64,000 nt of DNA, from positions 19,900 to 83,899 of the forward strand of contig JAIYAZ010000105.1 of the NCBI GenBank assembly GCA_027488755.1. The letters are read 5' to 3'. A program made the position numbers and the translations under genes. This document shows, piece by piece, positions 27,870 to 37,361 of this stretch. Below the pieces are notes generated by a model that had not been told where the DNA came from, searched no databases, and saw only the letters and a program-made list of their open reading frames with translations. The stretch is from Verrucomicrobiaceae bacterium (GTDB lineage Bacteria; Verrucomicrobiota; Verrucomicrobiia; Chthoniobacterales; JAATET01). The stretch's first letter is position 1. Each line of letters begins with the position of its first letter.

Positions 27870-28565
27870 ATGTCCGCCCCCTCCGGAATCTCCGTTCGTC
27901 CCCTCGCCCCCACCGACCGCGAGGCCGTGCGCCGGCTCTGCTGCGAAACCGGTTACCTCGGACAGCCCATCGACCCCGTTTTCGAGGACCGCGAACTCTT
28001 CGCCGACTACCTCACCTCCTACTACACCGACTGGGAGCCGGAATCCTCCTTCGTCCTCACGCACGAAGGCGTGGTCAAAGGCTACCTCCTCGGGTCCCGC
28101 CGCCCGCTCCGGCAGCAATTCTACGACTTCTTCCTCAACTTCAGCCTCTTCGCCCGCGCCGCCCGCCGCTACTGGGGCTACTCCCGCGCCACCCGCGACT
28201 TCATCGGCTGGATCCTCCGCAACTCCTGGCGCGAAGTCCCCGCCGCCCCCCGCCGCACCGCTCACTTCCACATCAATCTCCTGCCCGAGGTCCAAAGCGT
28301 CGCCGGCACCCGCGAACTCGTCGGCAGCTACCTCGATTACCTCCGTGCCAACGGCGAAAAAGCCGTCTTCGGCCAGATGGTCACCTTCGAAAGCCGCCGC
28401 GGCTCCCGCCTCTTCGAACGCTACGGCTTTCAAGTCGTCGAAAAGCGCGAAATCACCAAATACCGCAAGGTCCATCCCGAGCCCGTTTATCTCACGACCA
28501 TCGTGAAACAACTCGACCCAAACGAGCCCGACTACATCTCCAAGCCCGGCGCGATGAGTCGCTGA
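27870..28565 (+). CDS. GNAT family N-acetyltransferase
   Basis: ISVRPLAPTDREAVRRLCCETGY...SRRGSRLFERYGFQVVEKREITKY. Confidence 0.7.
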   Translation: MSAPSGISVRPLAPTDREAVRRLCCETGYLGQPIDPVFEDRELFADYLTSYYTDWEPESSFVLTHEGVVKGYLLGSRRPLRQQFYDFFLNFSLFARAARRYWGYSRATRDFIGWILRNSWREVPAAPRRTAHFHINLLPEVQSVAGTRELVGSYLDYLRANGEKAVFGQMVTFESRRGSRLFERYGFQVVEKREITKYRKVHPEPVYLTTIVKQLDPNEPDYISKPGAMSR

Positions 28566-28605
28566 CCGGTAAAGATTTCGCCGGATTTTCGCTTCCAGGC
28601 TTCCT

Positions 28606-28635
28606 AAGAATCGTTCTCGCCTTGGAATGATTCTT
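28606..28635. promoter_or_regulatory. Candidate Fur-family operator upstream of fur-like/suf genes
   Basis: Inverted repeat AAGAATCGTT-N10-AATGATTCTT (9 of 10 complementary) about 30 nt before the fur-like start. Confidence 0.4.
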
Positions 28636-28667
28636 GATCTTATTCCGAGCCGTGGCATCGTCTCCGT

Positions 28668-29123
28668 GTGAAGTCTGACCGACTCGACCATTACGAAGGA
28701 ACGATTCGCGGCGGCGTTTTGCGCGATACGCCGCAGCGCCGGCACGTTTACGATCTGCTGGTCGGCAAGCGCGACCACCCCACGGCCACGGAGGTCTTCA
28801 TGCGGGCGAAAAAATCCATGCCCAGCATCTCGCTGGCGACCGTTTACAACAGCCTCGAGGCCCTCGTCGCCTGCGGCCTCGTGAAGCAGGTCCACGTGGA
28901 CCGCGAGCCCACCCGCTTCTGCCCGAACCTCAAGGAACACGGCCACTTTGTCTGTGAACAGTGCGACCAGGTGTTCGATATCGATCTTGCTGCCGACCGC
29001 GGTTCCCAATGGAACCTGCCGCCCGGCTTCACTGTGAGTCACCACGAAGTTTCCCTGCGCGGCACCTGCGCCGCCTGCGCCGAAAAATCCAAAATCCAAA
29101 ATCCAAAATCCAAAATCGCGTGA
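28668..29123 (+). CDS. Fur/PerR family transcriptional regulator
   Basis: [26 protein letters not shown]...[11 protein letters not shown]...[14 protein letters not shown]...GTCAAC (two CxxC). Confidence 0.9.
   Translation: MKSDRLDHYEGTIRGGVLRDTPQRRHVYDLLVGKRDHPTATEVFMRAKKSMPSISLATVYNSLEALVACGLVKQVHVDREPTRFCPNLKEHGHFVCEQCDQVFDIDLAADRGSQWNLPPGFTVSHHEVSLRGTCAACAEKSKIQNPKSKIA
29087..29118 (+). repeat. Heptanucleotide tandem repeat (ATCCAAA)4 at 3' end of fur-like CDS
   Basis: atccaaa x4 then atcg; encodes [11 protein letters not shown] tail. Confidence 0.9.
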
Positions 29124-29878
29124 GCCTCTCGATTCAAAACCTCACCGCCTCCATCGGCGACCAGCCCATCCTCAAGGGCCTCAACCTCGAAATCCCCAAG
29201 GGCGAAGTCCATGCCATCATGGGCAAAAACGGCTCCGGCAAAAGCACCCTCGCGAAGGTCATGGCCGGCCACCCCGACTACACCGTCACCGGCGGCGACG
29301 TCCTCCTCGACGGCGAGAGCCTTTTCACCCTCGAAGAGCCCGACCAGCGCGCCCGCGCCGGCCTTTTCCTCGCCTTCCAGTATCCGATGGAAATCCCCGG
29401 CGTCACCATCGCGAACTTCATCCGCGCCGCCGTCCAGGCCCGCCTCCCCGAGGGCGAGGAACTCGAGGCCACCGACTACTACGCGAACCTTTACGCGAAG
29501 ATGGACGCCCTCAAAATCGCCCGCACCTTCACCTCCCGCTCCGTCAACGAAGGCTTCTCCGGTGGCGAAAAGAAACGCTGCGAAATCCTCCAGATGGCCA
29601 TGCTCGAGCCGAAATACTGCGTCCTCGACGAGACCGACTCCGGCCTCGACATCGACGCCCTCAAGATCGTCTCCGAGGGCGTGAACGCCATGCGCTCCCC
29701 CGACCGCGGCTTCCTCGTCATCACCCACTACCAGCGCCTCCTCGACTACATCGTCCCCGACAAGGTCCACGTCATGGTCGACGGCCGCATCGTGATGACC
29801 GGCGACAAGGATCTCGCCCTCGAACTCGAAGCCAAGGGCTACGACTGGGTCACCGAAGACCAACTCGCCACCGCCTAA
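29120..29878 (+). CDS. sufC: Fe-S assembly ATPase SufC
   Basis: GTG start overlapping the fur-like stop; [52 protein letters not shown]. Confidence 0.95.
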   Translation: MSLSIQNLTASIGDQPILKGLNLEIPKGEVHAIMGKNGSGKSTLAKVMAGHPDYTVTGGDVLLDGESLFTLEEPDQRARAGLFLAFQYPMEIPGVTIANFIRAAVQARLPEGEELEATDYYANLYAKMDALKIARTFTSRSVNEGFSGGEKKRCEILQMAMLEPKYCVLDETDSGLDIDALKIVSEGVNAMRSPDRGFLVITHYQRLLDYIVPDKVHVMVDGRIVMTGDKDLALELEAKGYDWVTEDQLATA

Positions 29879-29929
29879 ACCCTCACCCTTGGGGCCTTTG
29901 CGCCCCTTGTGTGAAAAAGAAATAACGCC

Positions 29930-31354
29930 ATGTCCGCTCCCGTCGAAGAAACCGAAAAGCCCAACATCGACATCGACCGCAGCGTCGGTGACTTCCGCTA
30001 CGACGTCGACTACGCCTACGACGCCGGCGTCGGCCTCACCGAGGCCACCATCGACTACATCTGCGACGTCAAGCAGGACCCCGAATGGGTCCGCGAGTTC
30101 CGCAAGGACGGCTACCGGAAATTCCTCGAGAAGCCCATGCCCACGCATTGGGCGAGCCACGACCTCGACAACATCGTCTTCGAAAACATCCGCTACTACC
30201 TCTCGCAGGGCGTAACCCCCAGCCGCACCTGGGACGATGTGCCCGAGGAAATGAAGCAGACCTTCGAGCGCCTCGGCATCCCGGAGCAGGAGCGCAAATT
30301 CCTCGCCGGCGTCGAGGCCCAGTTCGACTCCGAGGCCGCCTACTCGAACATCAAGGCCGCCGTCGGCGAGCAGGGCGTCATCTTCGTCGGCTCCACCGAA
30401 GGCCTCCACAAGCACCCGGAAATCTTCCGCAAGTGGTTCGGGAAGGTCATCCCCAGCAGCGACAACAAATTCTCCGCGCTCAACAGCGCCGTCTTCTCCG
30501 GCGGCTCCTTCATCTACGTCCCGCCCGGTGTGAAGGTGAAGCACCCGCTCCAGGCCTACTTCCGCATCAACGCCCAGAACTTCGGCCAGTTCGAGCGCAC
30601 CCTCATCATCGCCGACGAAGGCAGCGAGGTCATGTATATGGAGGGCTGCACCGCCCCGAAGTTCGAGACCGCCACGCTTCACAGCGCCGTCGTCGAGCTC
30701 GTCGCCCTCAAGGGCGCGAAGATCCAATACGTCACCGTCCAAAACTGGTCGCCCAACGTCTTCAACCTCGTCACCAAACGCGGCCTCGCCCACGAGGACG
30801 CCGAAATCAAATGGATCGACTGCAACATCGGCAGCCGCCTCACCATGAAATACCCCGGCGTCATCATGAAGGGCCGCCGCGCCCGCGGCGAAGTCATCTC
30901 CATCGCCCTCGCCAGCGACGGCCAGCACCAGGACACCGGCGCGAAAATGATCCACGCCGCCGACGACACCACCAGCAACGTCGTCTCGAAATCCATCTCG
31001 ATCGGCACCGGCATTGCCACCTACCGCGGCCTCGTCGACATCCCGCCGCACCGCAAGGGCTGCAAAAACAACACCGAGTGCGACGCCCTGCTCATCAACA
31101 GTCACAGCCGCACCGACACCTACCCCGCCATCGTCACCCGCGGCAACCAGAACGCCTGCCAGCACGAGGCCAGCGTCAGCAAGGTCAACGCCGAGCAGAT
31201 CTTCTACATGCAGCAGCGCGGCCTCAGCGAAGGCGAGGCCATGAGCCTCGCCGTCAACGGCTTCGTCAACGACCTCGTCCGTGAGTTCCCCATGGAATAC
31301 TCCGTCGAACTCAAACGCCTCATCGACCTCGAAATGGAAGGCAGCGTCGGCTGA
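29930..31354 (+). CDS. sufB: Fe-S assembly scaffold SufB
   Basis: [25 protein letters not shown]...YMEGCTAP...[12 protein letters not shown]. Confidence 0.95.
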   Translation: MSAPVEETEKPNIDIDRSVGDFRYDVDYAYDAGVGLTEATIDYICDVKQDPEWVREFRKDGYRKFLEKPMPTHWASHDLDNIVFENIRYYLSQGVTPSRTWDDVPEEMKQTFERLGIPEQERKFLAGVEAQFDSEAAYSNIKAAVGEQGVIFVGSTEGLHKHPEIFRKWFGKVIPSSDNKFSALNSAVFSGGSFIYVPPGVKVKHPLQAYFRINAQNFGQFERTLIIADEGSEVMYMEGCTAPKFETATLHSAVVELVALKGAKIQYVTVQNWSPNVFNLVTKRGLAHEDAEIKWIDCNIGSRLTMKYPGVIMKGRRARGEVISIALASDGQHQDTGAKMIHAADDTTSNVVSKSISIGTGIATYRGLVDIPPHRKGCKNNTECDALLINSHSRTDTYPAIVTRGNQNACQHEASVSKVNAEQIFYMQQRGLSEGEAMSLAVNGFVNDLVREFPMEYSVELKRLIDLEMEGSVG

Positions 31355-31364
31355 TCCCGCCCCC

Positions 31365-32666
31365 ATGACCTCTGCACCCGAACACTCCGTGATCCCCGAA
31401 CCCGCCGCGCCGGCCGCGAATCCCTTCCCCGCCTGGTTCCAGGCCGAACAGGCCGCCGCCCTCGCCGACTACGAGGCCACCCCCGCACCCACCCGCCGCG
31501 ACGAATCCTGGCGCTTCGCCAGCCTCAAGGCCCTCGACCTCTCGGCCTTCGTGCCCGCCCCGCCCGTCGCGAGCGAAGGCCGCCTCATCACCGCCTCCAC
31601 CGGCCTCGGCGGCGACGCGGCCGCCCGGCTCGTCTTCGGCAACGACACCCTCCTCCACCGCGACGCCCCCGCCCTCCCGCCCGGCGTCCTCGTCAAACCC
31701 CTCGCCGAAGCCGCCCGCGAAAACGAAGCCCTCGTCCGCGAGTTCTTCATGGCCCAGCCCGTCGAACTCGGCTCCCACAAATACGCCCAGCTCCACCGCG
31801 CCCGTCTCGGCGGCGCCGGCGTCCTCGTCCACGTCCCCAAAAACGTCGAGGTCGCCCTCCCCATCGAGCTCTTCCACTGGGTCGAAGGCGAAAACAGCTC
31901 CGTCTTCCCCCACACCCTCATCGTCCTCGGTGAGAACGCGAAGGTCACCGTCGTCGACCACTTCCGCTCCGCCGACGGCGCCCGCGCCTTCGCCTGCGGC
32001 ATCAACGACTTCCACCTCGCCCGCGGCGCCCAGCTCACCTACGTCGCCGTGCAGGATTGGAGCCGCGACACCCTCGCCTTCCACCTCAACTCCACCGTCG
32101 TCGGCCGCGACGCCCAGGCGACCGCCCTCCTCATGAACTTCGGCGGCGGCCACGTCCGCGGCGAATCCCTCAGCCGCCTCGTCGAACCCGGCGCCCGCAG
32201 CGTCATGCTCTCGCTCAACCCCCTCGACGGCACCCGCCACCTCGACCAGCGCACCCTCCAGGACCACGTCGCCACCGACACCTTCAGCGACCTGCTCTAT
32301 CGGAATTCCCTCGACGACCGCTCGCAGGTCATCTTCGCCGGCCTCATCCGCCCCGGCGTCGGCGCCGCCCGCACCGACGGTTACCAGAAGATGGAAAACC
32401 TCATGCTCAGCGAGGACGCCGTCGCCCACGCCATGCCCGGCCTCGAAATCCTCACCGACGACGTCCGCTGCACCCACGGCGCCACCAGCGGCGGCGTCAG
32501 CGCCGACGAGCTTTTTTACATGCAGGCCCGCGGCATCCCCGAAAACCAGGGCCGCCGCCTCATCGTCGCCGGCTTCTTCCGTTCCCTCCTCGACCGGATC
32601 GAAAACGACAGCCTCCGCGAAAAACTTGGCGCGCTGGTTGCTTCCCGGTTGGAGGTCATCCGCTGA
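31365..32666 (+). CDS. sufD: Fe-S assembly protein SufD
   Basis: MTSAPEHS...RRDESWRFASLKALDLSAF...HGATSGGVSADELFYMQARGIPENQGRRLIVAGFF. Confidence 0.92.
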   Translation: MTSAPEHSVIPEPAAPAANPFPAWFQAEQAAALADYEATPAPTRRDESWRFASLKALDLSAFVPAPPVASEGRLITASTGLGGDAAARLVFGNDTLLHRDAPALPPGVLVKPLAEAARENEALVREFFMAQPVELGSHKYAQLHRARLGGAGVLVHVPKNVEVALPIELFHWVEGENSSVFPHTLIVLGENAKVTVVDHFRSADGARAFACGINDFHLARGAQLTYVAVQDWSRDTLAFHLNSTVVGRDAQATALLMNFGGGHVRGESLSRLVEPGARSVMLSLNPLDGTRHLDQRTLQDHVATDTFSDLLYRNSLDDRSQVIFAGLIRPGVGAARTDGYQKMENLMLSEDAVAHAMPGLEILTDDVRCTHGATSGGVSADELFYMQARGIPENQGRRLIVAGFFRSLLDRIENDSLREKLGALVASRLEVIR

Positions 32667-32780
32667 AATCCCGAAAAAACGTCACAAGATTGAAACAATT
32701 CCCCCGGAAATAGTAGTGGACAGCCCCACCGGGGCGATTCTACATTTTGCCAAGTTCCAAACCCGCCCAGTTTTACCCAC

Positions 32781-33317
32781 ATGAATGCTAAACTTCTCTC
32801 CGTTCTCACGGCGGCCGTTGTCGCCCTCGCGGTCTCCGTCCCCGCGTCCATCGCCAAGCCCTACACGCCGGCCCAGTTCAACGCCGAGTTGAAGAAGAAA
32901 GTCGGCAAGAAGACGGGCGCCGCCGCCTACAACGCCGCCGCGACCTTCTACCGCACCGCCCTCACCGACAAGGCCAACAAGAAGAACGCCTCGACCTACG
33001 TCTCCTCGATGACCGCCGTCCTCAAGAAGCAGGTGACCGTTTCGCTCCAGGCCAAGGCCTCCCAGGCCCTCATCAGTGCCCTTCAGGTTGGTTACTTCAC
33101 CGGCACCGCGTTCAACCTGAACGACGCCAAGTTCAGCCAGGCCCTCGTCAGCATCTCGAAGTTCATCCCGTTCTCGTCCCGCACGACGATCACCTCGCAG
33201 TCGATCTACCAGACGATGAAGAACTACGCGCTCTCCAAGGGCAGCACCCAGCTCACCATCTTCGATTACTACAAGGCGAAACTCACCCCGTTTCTCCCGG
33301 TCCCGCCGATCTCCTAA
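32781..33317 (+). CDS. Secreted Lys/Ala/Ser-rich protein of unknown function
   Basis: MNAKLLSVLTAAVVALAVSVPASIAKPYTPAQFNAELKKKVGKK... signal peptide-like; monocistronic with strong terminator. Confidence 0.65.
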   Translation: MNAKLLSVLTAAVVALAVSVPASIAKPYTPAQFNAELKKKVGKKTGAAAYNAAATFYRTALTDKANKKNASTYVSSMTAVLKKQVTVSLQAKASQALISALQVGYFTGTAFNLNDAKFSQALVSISKFIPFSSRTTITSQSIYQTMKNYALSKGSTQLTIFDYYKAKLTPFLPVPPIS

Positions 33318-33341
33318 GGCGCGGGTAATTTGATTCAGATC

Positions 33342-33374
33342 GGCGACGGCTCCTTCGGGAGCCGTCGCCTTTTT
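33342..33374 (+). terminator. Rho-independent terminator
   Basis: ggcgacggctcc-ttcg-ggagccgtcgcc-ttttt: perfect 12-bp stem, UUCG loop, T5. Confidence 0.95.
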
Positions 33375-33426
33375 CGCGTCCCGATGCTCGGCATTGAGCC
33401 CCGGCGACGAGCGGAATAAGCCCCGG

Positions 33427-34374
33427 TTACGGCTGCAACGCCGCGAGCTGCTCCCAAAGCCCCCGCTCCTGGGCATCCGGCGCCGTCGGCAGCTCCACGC
33501 TCAGGGCCGCGTAAAGATCGCCCCGGCGGCCATCCGCCCCCGGCAGACCGTGACCCGCGAGCCGAAACTTGCGGCCGTTCTGCGTCCCCGGGGGAATCCG
33601 CAACTTCGCCCGCCCCTCCAGGGTCAGCACCTCCGCCTCGCCACCCAGCACGCACTTCCACGCCGGCACCGGCAGTTCCCGGGTGAGGTCCACCCCGTCC
33701 ACGTCGTATTCCGGATGCTTCTGCAGCTTCACGCGCAAATACAGGTCGCCCGCGCCCGCGGTGCCCGCGCCGCCCTGCCCCGCCAGCCGAATCCGCTGCC
33801 CCTCGCGCACGCCCTTCGGAATCTTCACCGTGTAGGTCTGCACCTGCTGGGAATCACTCCGCCGGAACGAAATCTGCCGCGTCGAGCCGTGAAACGCCTC
33901 CTCGATCGTCACAAGAATGTCCGCCTCGATGTCGCTGCCCCGTTGCGGCGCCGCGCCATAGCCCTGCCCGCGAAAGCTCCCGCGCCGCGAGCCAAACATC
34001 TGCTCAAAAAAATCGCTGAACCCCGTGCCGCCGAACTCGAACTCCACGTCCTCGCCCGCGCCGCCCGTCGCTCCCCCCGGGAAGCCGCCCGCCCGCTGCC
34101 AGCCCCCGCCGCCCCCAAACGGCCCGCCCGGCCCCGCGCCCGCATGCTCCCAATTCGCCCCGAACTCATCATACTTCCGCCGCTTCTCGGGATCGCCGAG
34201 CACCTCGTAGGCCTCGTTGACCTCCTTGAACTTCTCCTCGGCCGTCTTTTTGTCCTCCGCCGTATCCGGGTGAAACTTCCGCGCCAGCTTGCGGAAGGCG
34301 CTCTTGATTTCGTCCTGCGTCGCCGTCTTGGCGACTCCGAGGGTCTGGTAATAATCGCGGTAGGTGGCGGGCAT
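33427..34374 (-). CDS. DnaJ/CbpA-type co-chaperone
   Basis: [31 protein letters not shown] (HPD), Gly-rich linker, DnaJ C-terminal domain. Confidence 0.9.
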   Translation of the reverse strand: MPATYRDYYQTLGVAKTATQDEIKSAFRKLARKFHPDTAEDKKTAEEKFKEVNEAYEVLGDPEKRRKYDEFGANWEHAGAGPGGPFGGGGGWQRAGGFPGGATGGAGEDVEFEFGGTGFSDFFEQMFGSRRGSFRGQGYGAAPQRGSDIEADILVTIEEAFHGSTRQISFRRSDSQQVQTYTVKIPKGVREGQRIRLAGQGGAGTAGAGDLYLRVKLQKHPEYDVDGVDLTRELPVPAWKCVLGGEAEVLTLEGRAKLRIPPGTQNGRKFRLAGHGLPGADGRRGDLYAALSVELPTAPDAQERGLWEQLAALQP

Positions 34375-34382
34375 GGGAACGG

Positions 34383-34481
34383 AACAGGATTACCAAGATT
34401 TACCCGATTTACGGGAGGAAAAGATCGATGCCGCGGAATTTCAAAAATCCTGTTAATCCCCAAAATCCTGCTCATCCTGTT
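34383..34481. repeat. Inverted pair of nonanucleotide arrays (AACAGGATT)n / (AATCCTGTT)n
   Basis: 34383-34418: aacaggatt accaagatt tacccgatt tacgggagg; 34446-34481: aatcctgtt aatccccaa aatcctgct catcctgtt. Confidence 0.8.
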
Positions 34482-34508
34482 CCCTTCGTCATCCCAGCCC
34501 CGTTCGTC

Positions 34509-35777
34509 ATGCTCGACATCCGCCTCATCCGCGAAAACCCCGACGCCGTCAAAACCAGCCTCGCCACCCGCGGCGCGGACCTCTCCGCCGACATCGACGC
34601 CGTCCTCGCGATCGACGTCGAGCGCCGCCGCAGCGAGACCGAACTCCAGCAGCTCCAGGCCGACCGCAAACGCCTCAGCAAGGACATCGGCGGCCTTCGC
34701 GCCCGCGGCGAGGATTCCACCGCCCTCGAGGCGCAGGTCCGGGGCTTCGGCGACCGCATGGAGGAACTCAACCGCGCCGCCGCCGAGCTCGACGCCCGCC
34801 AGCGCGACCTCCTCCTCCGCCTCCCGAATCTCCCCGCCGACACCGTGCCCGTCGGCCCCGACGCCAGCGCGAACCCCGTCCTGCGCACCTGGGGCGAACC
34901 CCCCGCCCTCACCCGCGTCGAGGACCACATCACCATCGGCCAGCGCCTCGGCCTCTTCGACTTCGACCGCGCCACCCGCATCAGCGGCAGCGGCTTCGTT
35001 TGCTACACCGGCCCCGGCGCCCGCCTTGAGCGCGCCCTCATCAACTTTCTCCTCGACCTCCACACCACCGAGCACGGCTACCGTGAAATCGCCCCGCCGC
35101 TCCTCGTCCGCGCCGAGGCCCTCATCGGCACCTCCCAGCTCCCGAAATTCGCCGACCAGCTCTACCACAGCGCCGAGGACGACCTCTACCTCGTGCCCAC
35201 CGCCGAGGTCCCTGTCACCAACCTCGAGGCCGGTGAACTCAAGGCCCTCGCCGACCTCCCCATCCGCTCCACCGCCTACACGCCCTGCTTCCGCCGCGAA
35301 GCCGGTGCCGCCGGCCTCGGCACCCGCGGCCTCATTCGCTCGCACCAGTTCGACAAGGTCGAACTCGTCAAAATCACGACCGCCGACACCTCCGCCGCCG
35401 AGCTGGAATCCCTCACCGCCGACGCCGAAAAGGTCCTCCAGCTCCTCGGCCTCCACTACCGCGTCATCGAGCTCTGCACCGGCGACCTCGGCTTCGGCTC
35501 GCAGCGGACCTACGACATCGAAGTCTGGTCCCCCGGCCAGCAGGCCTACCTCGAAGTCTCCAGCTGCTCGAACTTCGGCGACTTCCAGGCCCGCCGCATG
35601 AACCTCCGCTACAAAAACGCGGACGGCAAAAACGTCTTCGCCCACACCCTCAACGGCTCCGGCACCGCGCTCGCCCGCCTCTACGTCGCCCTCCTCGAGA
35701 CCGGCCTCCAGCCCGACGGCACCGTGCGCCTGCCCGAGCCGCTCCACCGCTACTTTGGAAGCGACCACCTTGGATGA
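34509..35777 (+). CDS. serS: Serine--tRNA ligase
   Basis: MLDIRLIRENPDAVKTSLATRG; class II motifs TPCFRREAGAAG, EVSSCSNFGDFQARRMNLRY. Confidence 0.95.
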   Translation: MLDIRLIRENPDAVKTSLATRGADLSADIDAVLAIDVERRRSETELQQLQADRKRLSKDIGGLRARGEDSTALEAQVRGFGDRMEELNRAAAELDARQRDLLLRLPNLPADTVPVGPDASANPVLRTWGEPPALTRVEDHITIGQRLGLFDFDRATRISGSGFVCYTGPGARLERALINFLLDLHTTEHGYREIAPPLLVRAEALIGTSQLPKFADQLYHSAEDDLYLVPTAEVPVTNLEAGELKALADLPIRSTAYTPCFRREAGAAGLGTRGLIRSHQFDKVELVKITTADTSAAELESLTADAEKVLQLLGLHYRVIELCTGDLGFGSQRTYDIEVWSPGQQAYLEVSSCSNFGDFQARRMNLRYKNADGKNVFAHTLNGSGTALARLYVALLETGLQPDGTVRLPEPLHRYFGSDHLG

Positions 35778-36678
35778 CGCCGTGGCGGCGCTCCCGCGCC
35801 GCCACTACCTCGTAGCCGTTTCCGGCGGCCGCGACTCCGTCGCGCTCCTCCACGCGCTCCACGCCGCCGGCCACCGGAAACTCACCGTCGTCCACCTCGA
35901 CCACCGCCTTCGCGGCCGCGCCTCCACCGCCGATGCCCGCTTCGTCGCCCGCCTCGCCGCCAAACTCGGCCTGCCCGTCCTGCTTGGCCGCGCCGACGCC
36001 GCCGCCTACGCCCGCGAACGCGGCCTCTCGCTCGAACACGCCGCCCGCGAACTCCGCCACGTCTTCTTCGAGGCCTGCGCCCGCCGCACCCGCTGCCGCA
36101 CCGTCCTCCTCGCGCACCACGCCGACGACCAGGTCGAAACCTGCCTCCACAACTTCCTCCGCGGCACCGGCACCGCCGGCCTCGCCGGCATGCGCCTCCG
36201 CACCGCCCTCGGCCGCCTTTTCCTCGAACGCCCGCTCCTCGGCGTCCGCCGCGCCGCCATCGACGCCTACGTCGCCGCCCACCGCCTCCGCTTCCGCGAG
36301 GACGCCACGAACGCCGCCCGCGATGCCACCCGCAACCGCCTCCGCCACGACGTCCTCCCCGCCCTTGAACGCGCCGTCGGCCCCGCCTTTGCCGCGGCCA
36401 TCCTCCGCCACGCGGACCTCGCCGCCGCCGAGCACGCCTGGATGGAATCCCTCGTGCCCGCGCCCGCCGCGCGCCTCCGCGTGAGCGAACTCCGCGCTCT
36501 CCCGCTCGCCGTCCGCCGCCGCCTCGTCCGCCGCTGGCTCGCGGAGCGCGGCGTCCCCGAACCCGGCTTCGCCGAAACCGAGCGCGTCCTCACGCTTCTG
36601 GACGGCCCCGCCAAGGTCAACCTCCCCGGCGACCGCCACGCCCGTCGCCGCGCCGGCGAGATCTTCGTCGAGCCATGA
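35755..36678 (+). CDS. tilS: tRNA(Ile)-lysidine synthase
   Basis: VAVSGGRDSVALLHAL PP-loop, HLDHRLR, LAHHADDQVET. Confidence 0.92.
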   Translation: MEATTLDDAVAALPRRHYLVAVSGGRDSVALLHALHAAGHRKLTVVHLDHRLRGRASTADARFVARLAAKLGLPVLLGRADAAAYARERGLSLEHAARELRHVFFEACARRTRCRTVLLAHHADDQVETCLHNFLRGTGTAGLAGMRLRTALGRLFLERPLLGVRRAAIDAYVAAHRLRFREDATNAARDATRNRLRHDVLPALERAVGPAFAAAILRHADLAAAEHAWMESLVPAPAARLRVSELRALPLAVRRRLVRRWLAERGVPEPGFAETERVLTLLDGPAKVNLPGDRHARRRAGEIFVEP

Positions 36679-37361
36679 CGCTGCGGCACAGCCTGCGCCT
36701 TGCCGCCGCCGCCGCCCGCGCGAACCTTCTCCCCGGTCTCCCTCTCCAGGCCGTCCTCGCTCTCTTTCTCGCCGCCTACATCTGGCACGAGCCGACCCGC
36801 GCGTTTCTCGAGCGCATCGCCGTCGTCAAACGCGAGCAGGGCTACGTCTTCTCCTTTGTCGCCTACGCGATCTCGGCCGCCCTTCTGCCCGAAATCCTCC
36901 GCGTCCTCCTCCTCCAGCGCGGCCGCGTCACCGCGTCAAACCGCTACGACCTCCTTACCGGCATCCCGCTCTGGGGCGCGTGGGGCATGATCGTTGACGG
37001 CTTCTACCGCCTCCAGAGCGGCTGGTTCGGCGACAGTTCCGGCCTCGGCATCGTCGCGGTCAAAATGCTCATCGACCAACTGCTCTTCAGCCCGTTCTTC
37101 GGGGCCCCGCTGCTCTCCGCCGTCTTCCTCTGGCGCGACGCCCGCTTCTCGCGGGCCGTGTGGCGGCGGGACGTCTTCACGCCCGCGTTCATCTGGGAGC
37201 GCGTCTTCCCCGTGCAGATCGCCGGCTGGATCGTGTGGGTGCCCGCCGTCTCGCTCGTCTACTTCATGCCGCCCGCGCTGCAGCTCCCCGTCGCCTCGCT
37301 CATCCAATGCTTCTGGGTGCTGATCTTTCTCTTCATCAATCGCCAGCCGCGACGGTCTTGA
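36675..37361 (+). CDS. Mpv17/PMP22-like membrane protein
   Basis: VKMLIDQLLFSPFFGAPL...VFPVQIAGWIVWVPAVSLVYFMPPALQLPVASLIQCFWVLIFLFI resembles the Mpv17/PMP22 C-terminal signature. Confidence 0.6.
   Translation: MTLRHSLRLAAAAARANLLPGLPLQAVLALFLAAYIWHEPTRAFLERIAVVKREQGYVFSFVAYAISAALLPEILRVLLLQRGRVTASNRYDLLTGIPLWGAWGMIVDGFYRLQSGWFGDSSGLGIVAVKMLIDQLLFSPFFGAPLLSAVFLWRDARFSRAVWRRDVFTPAFIWERVFPVQIAGWIVWVPAVSLVYFMPPALQLPVASLIQCFWVLIFLFINRQPRRS

Noticed and set aside
29889-29925. ggggcctttgcgcccc hairpin between sufC and sufB, possibly another intergenic repeat copy
   Set aside because: Only a 5-bp stem and weak similarity to the other repeat families; kept as unremarkable.
32720-32740. gccccaccggggc hairpin downstream of sufD as terminator
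   Set aside because: Short stem with no T-run; insufficient support.
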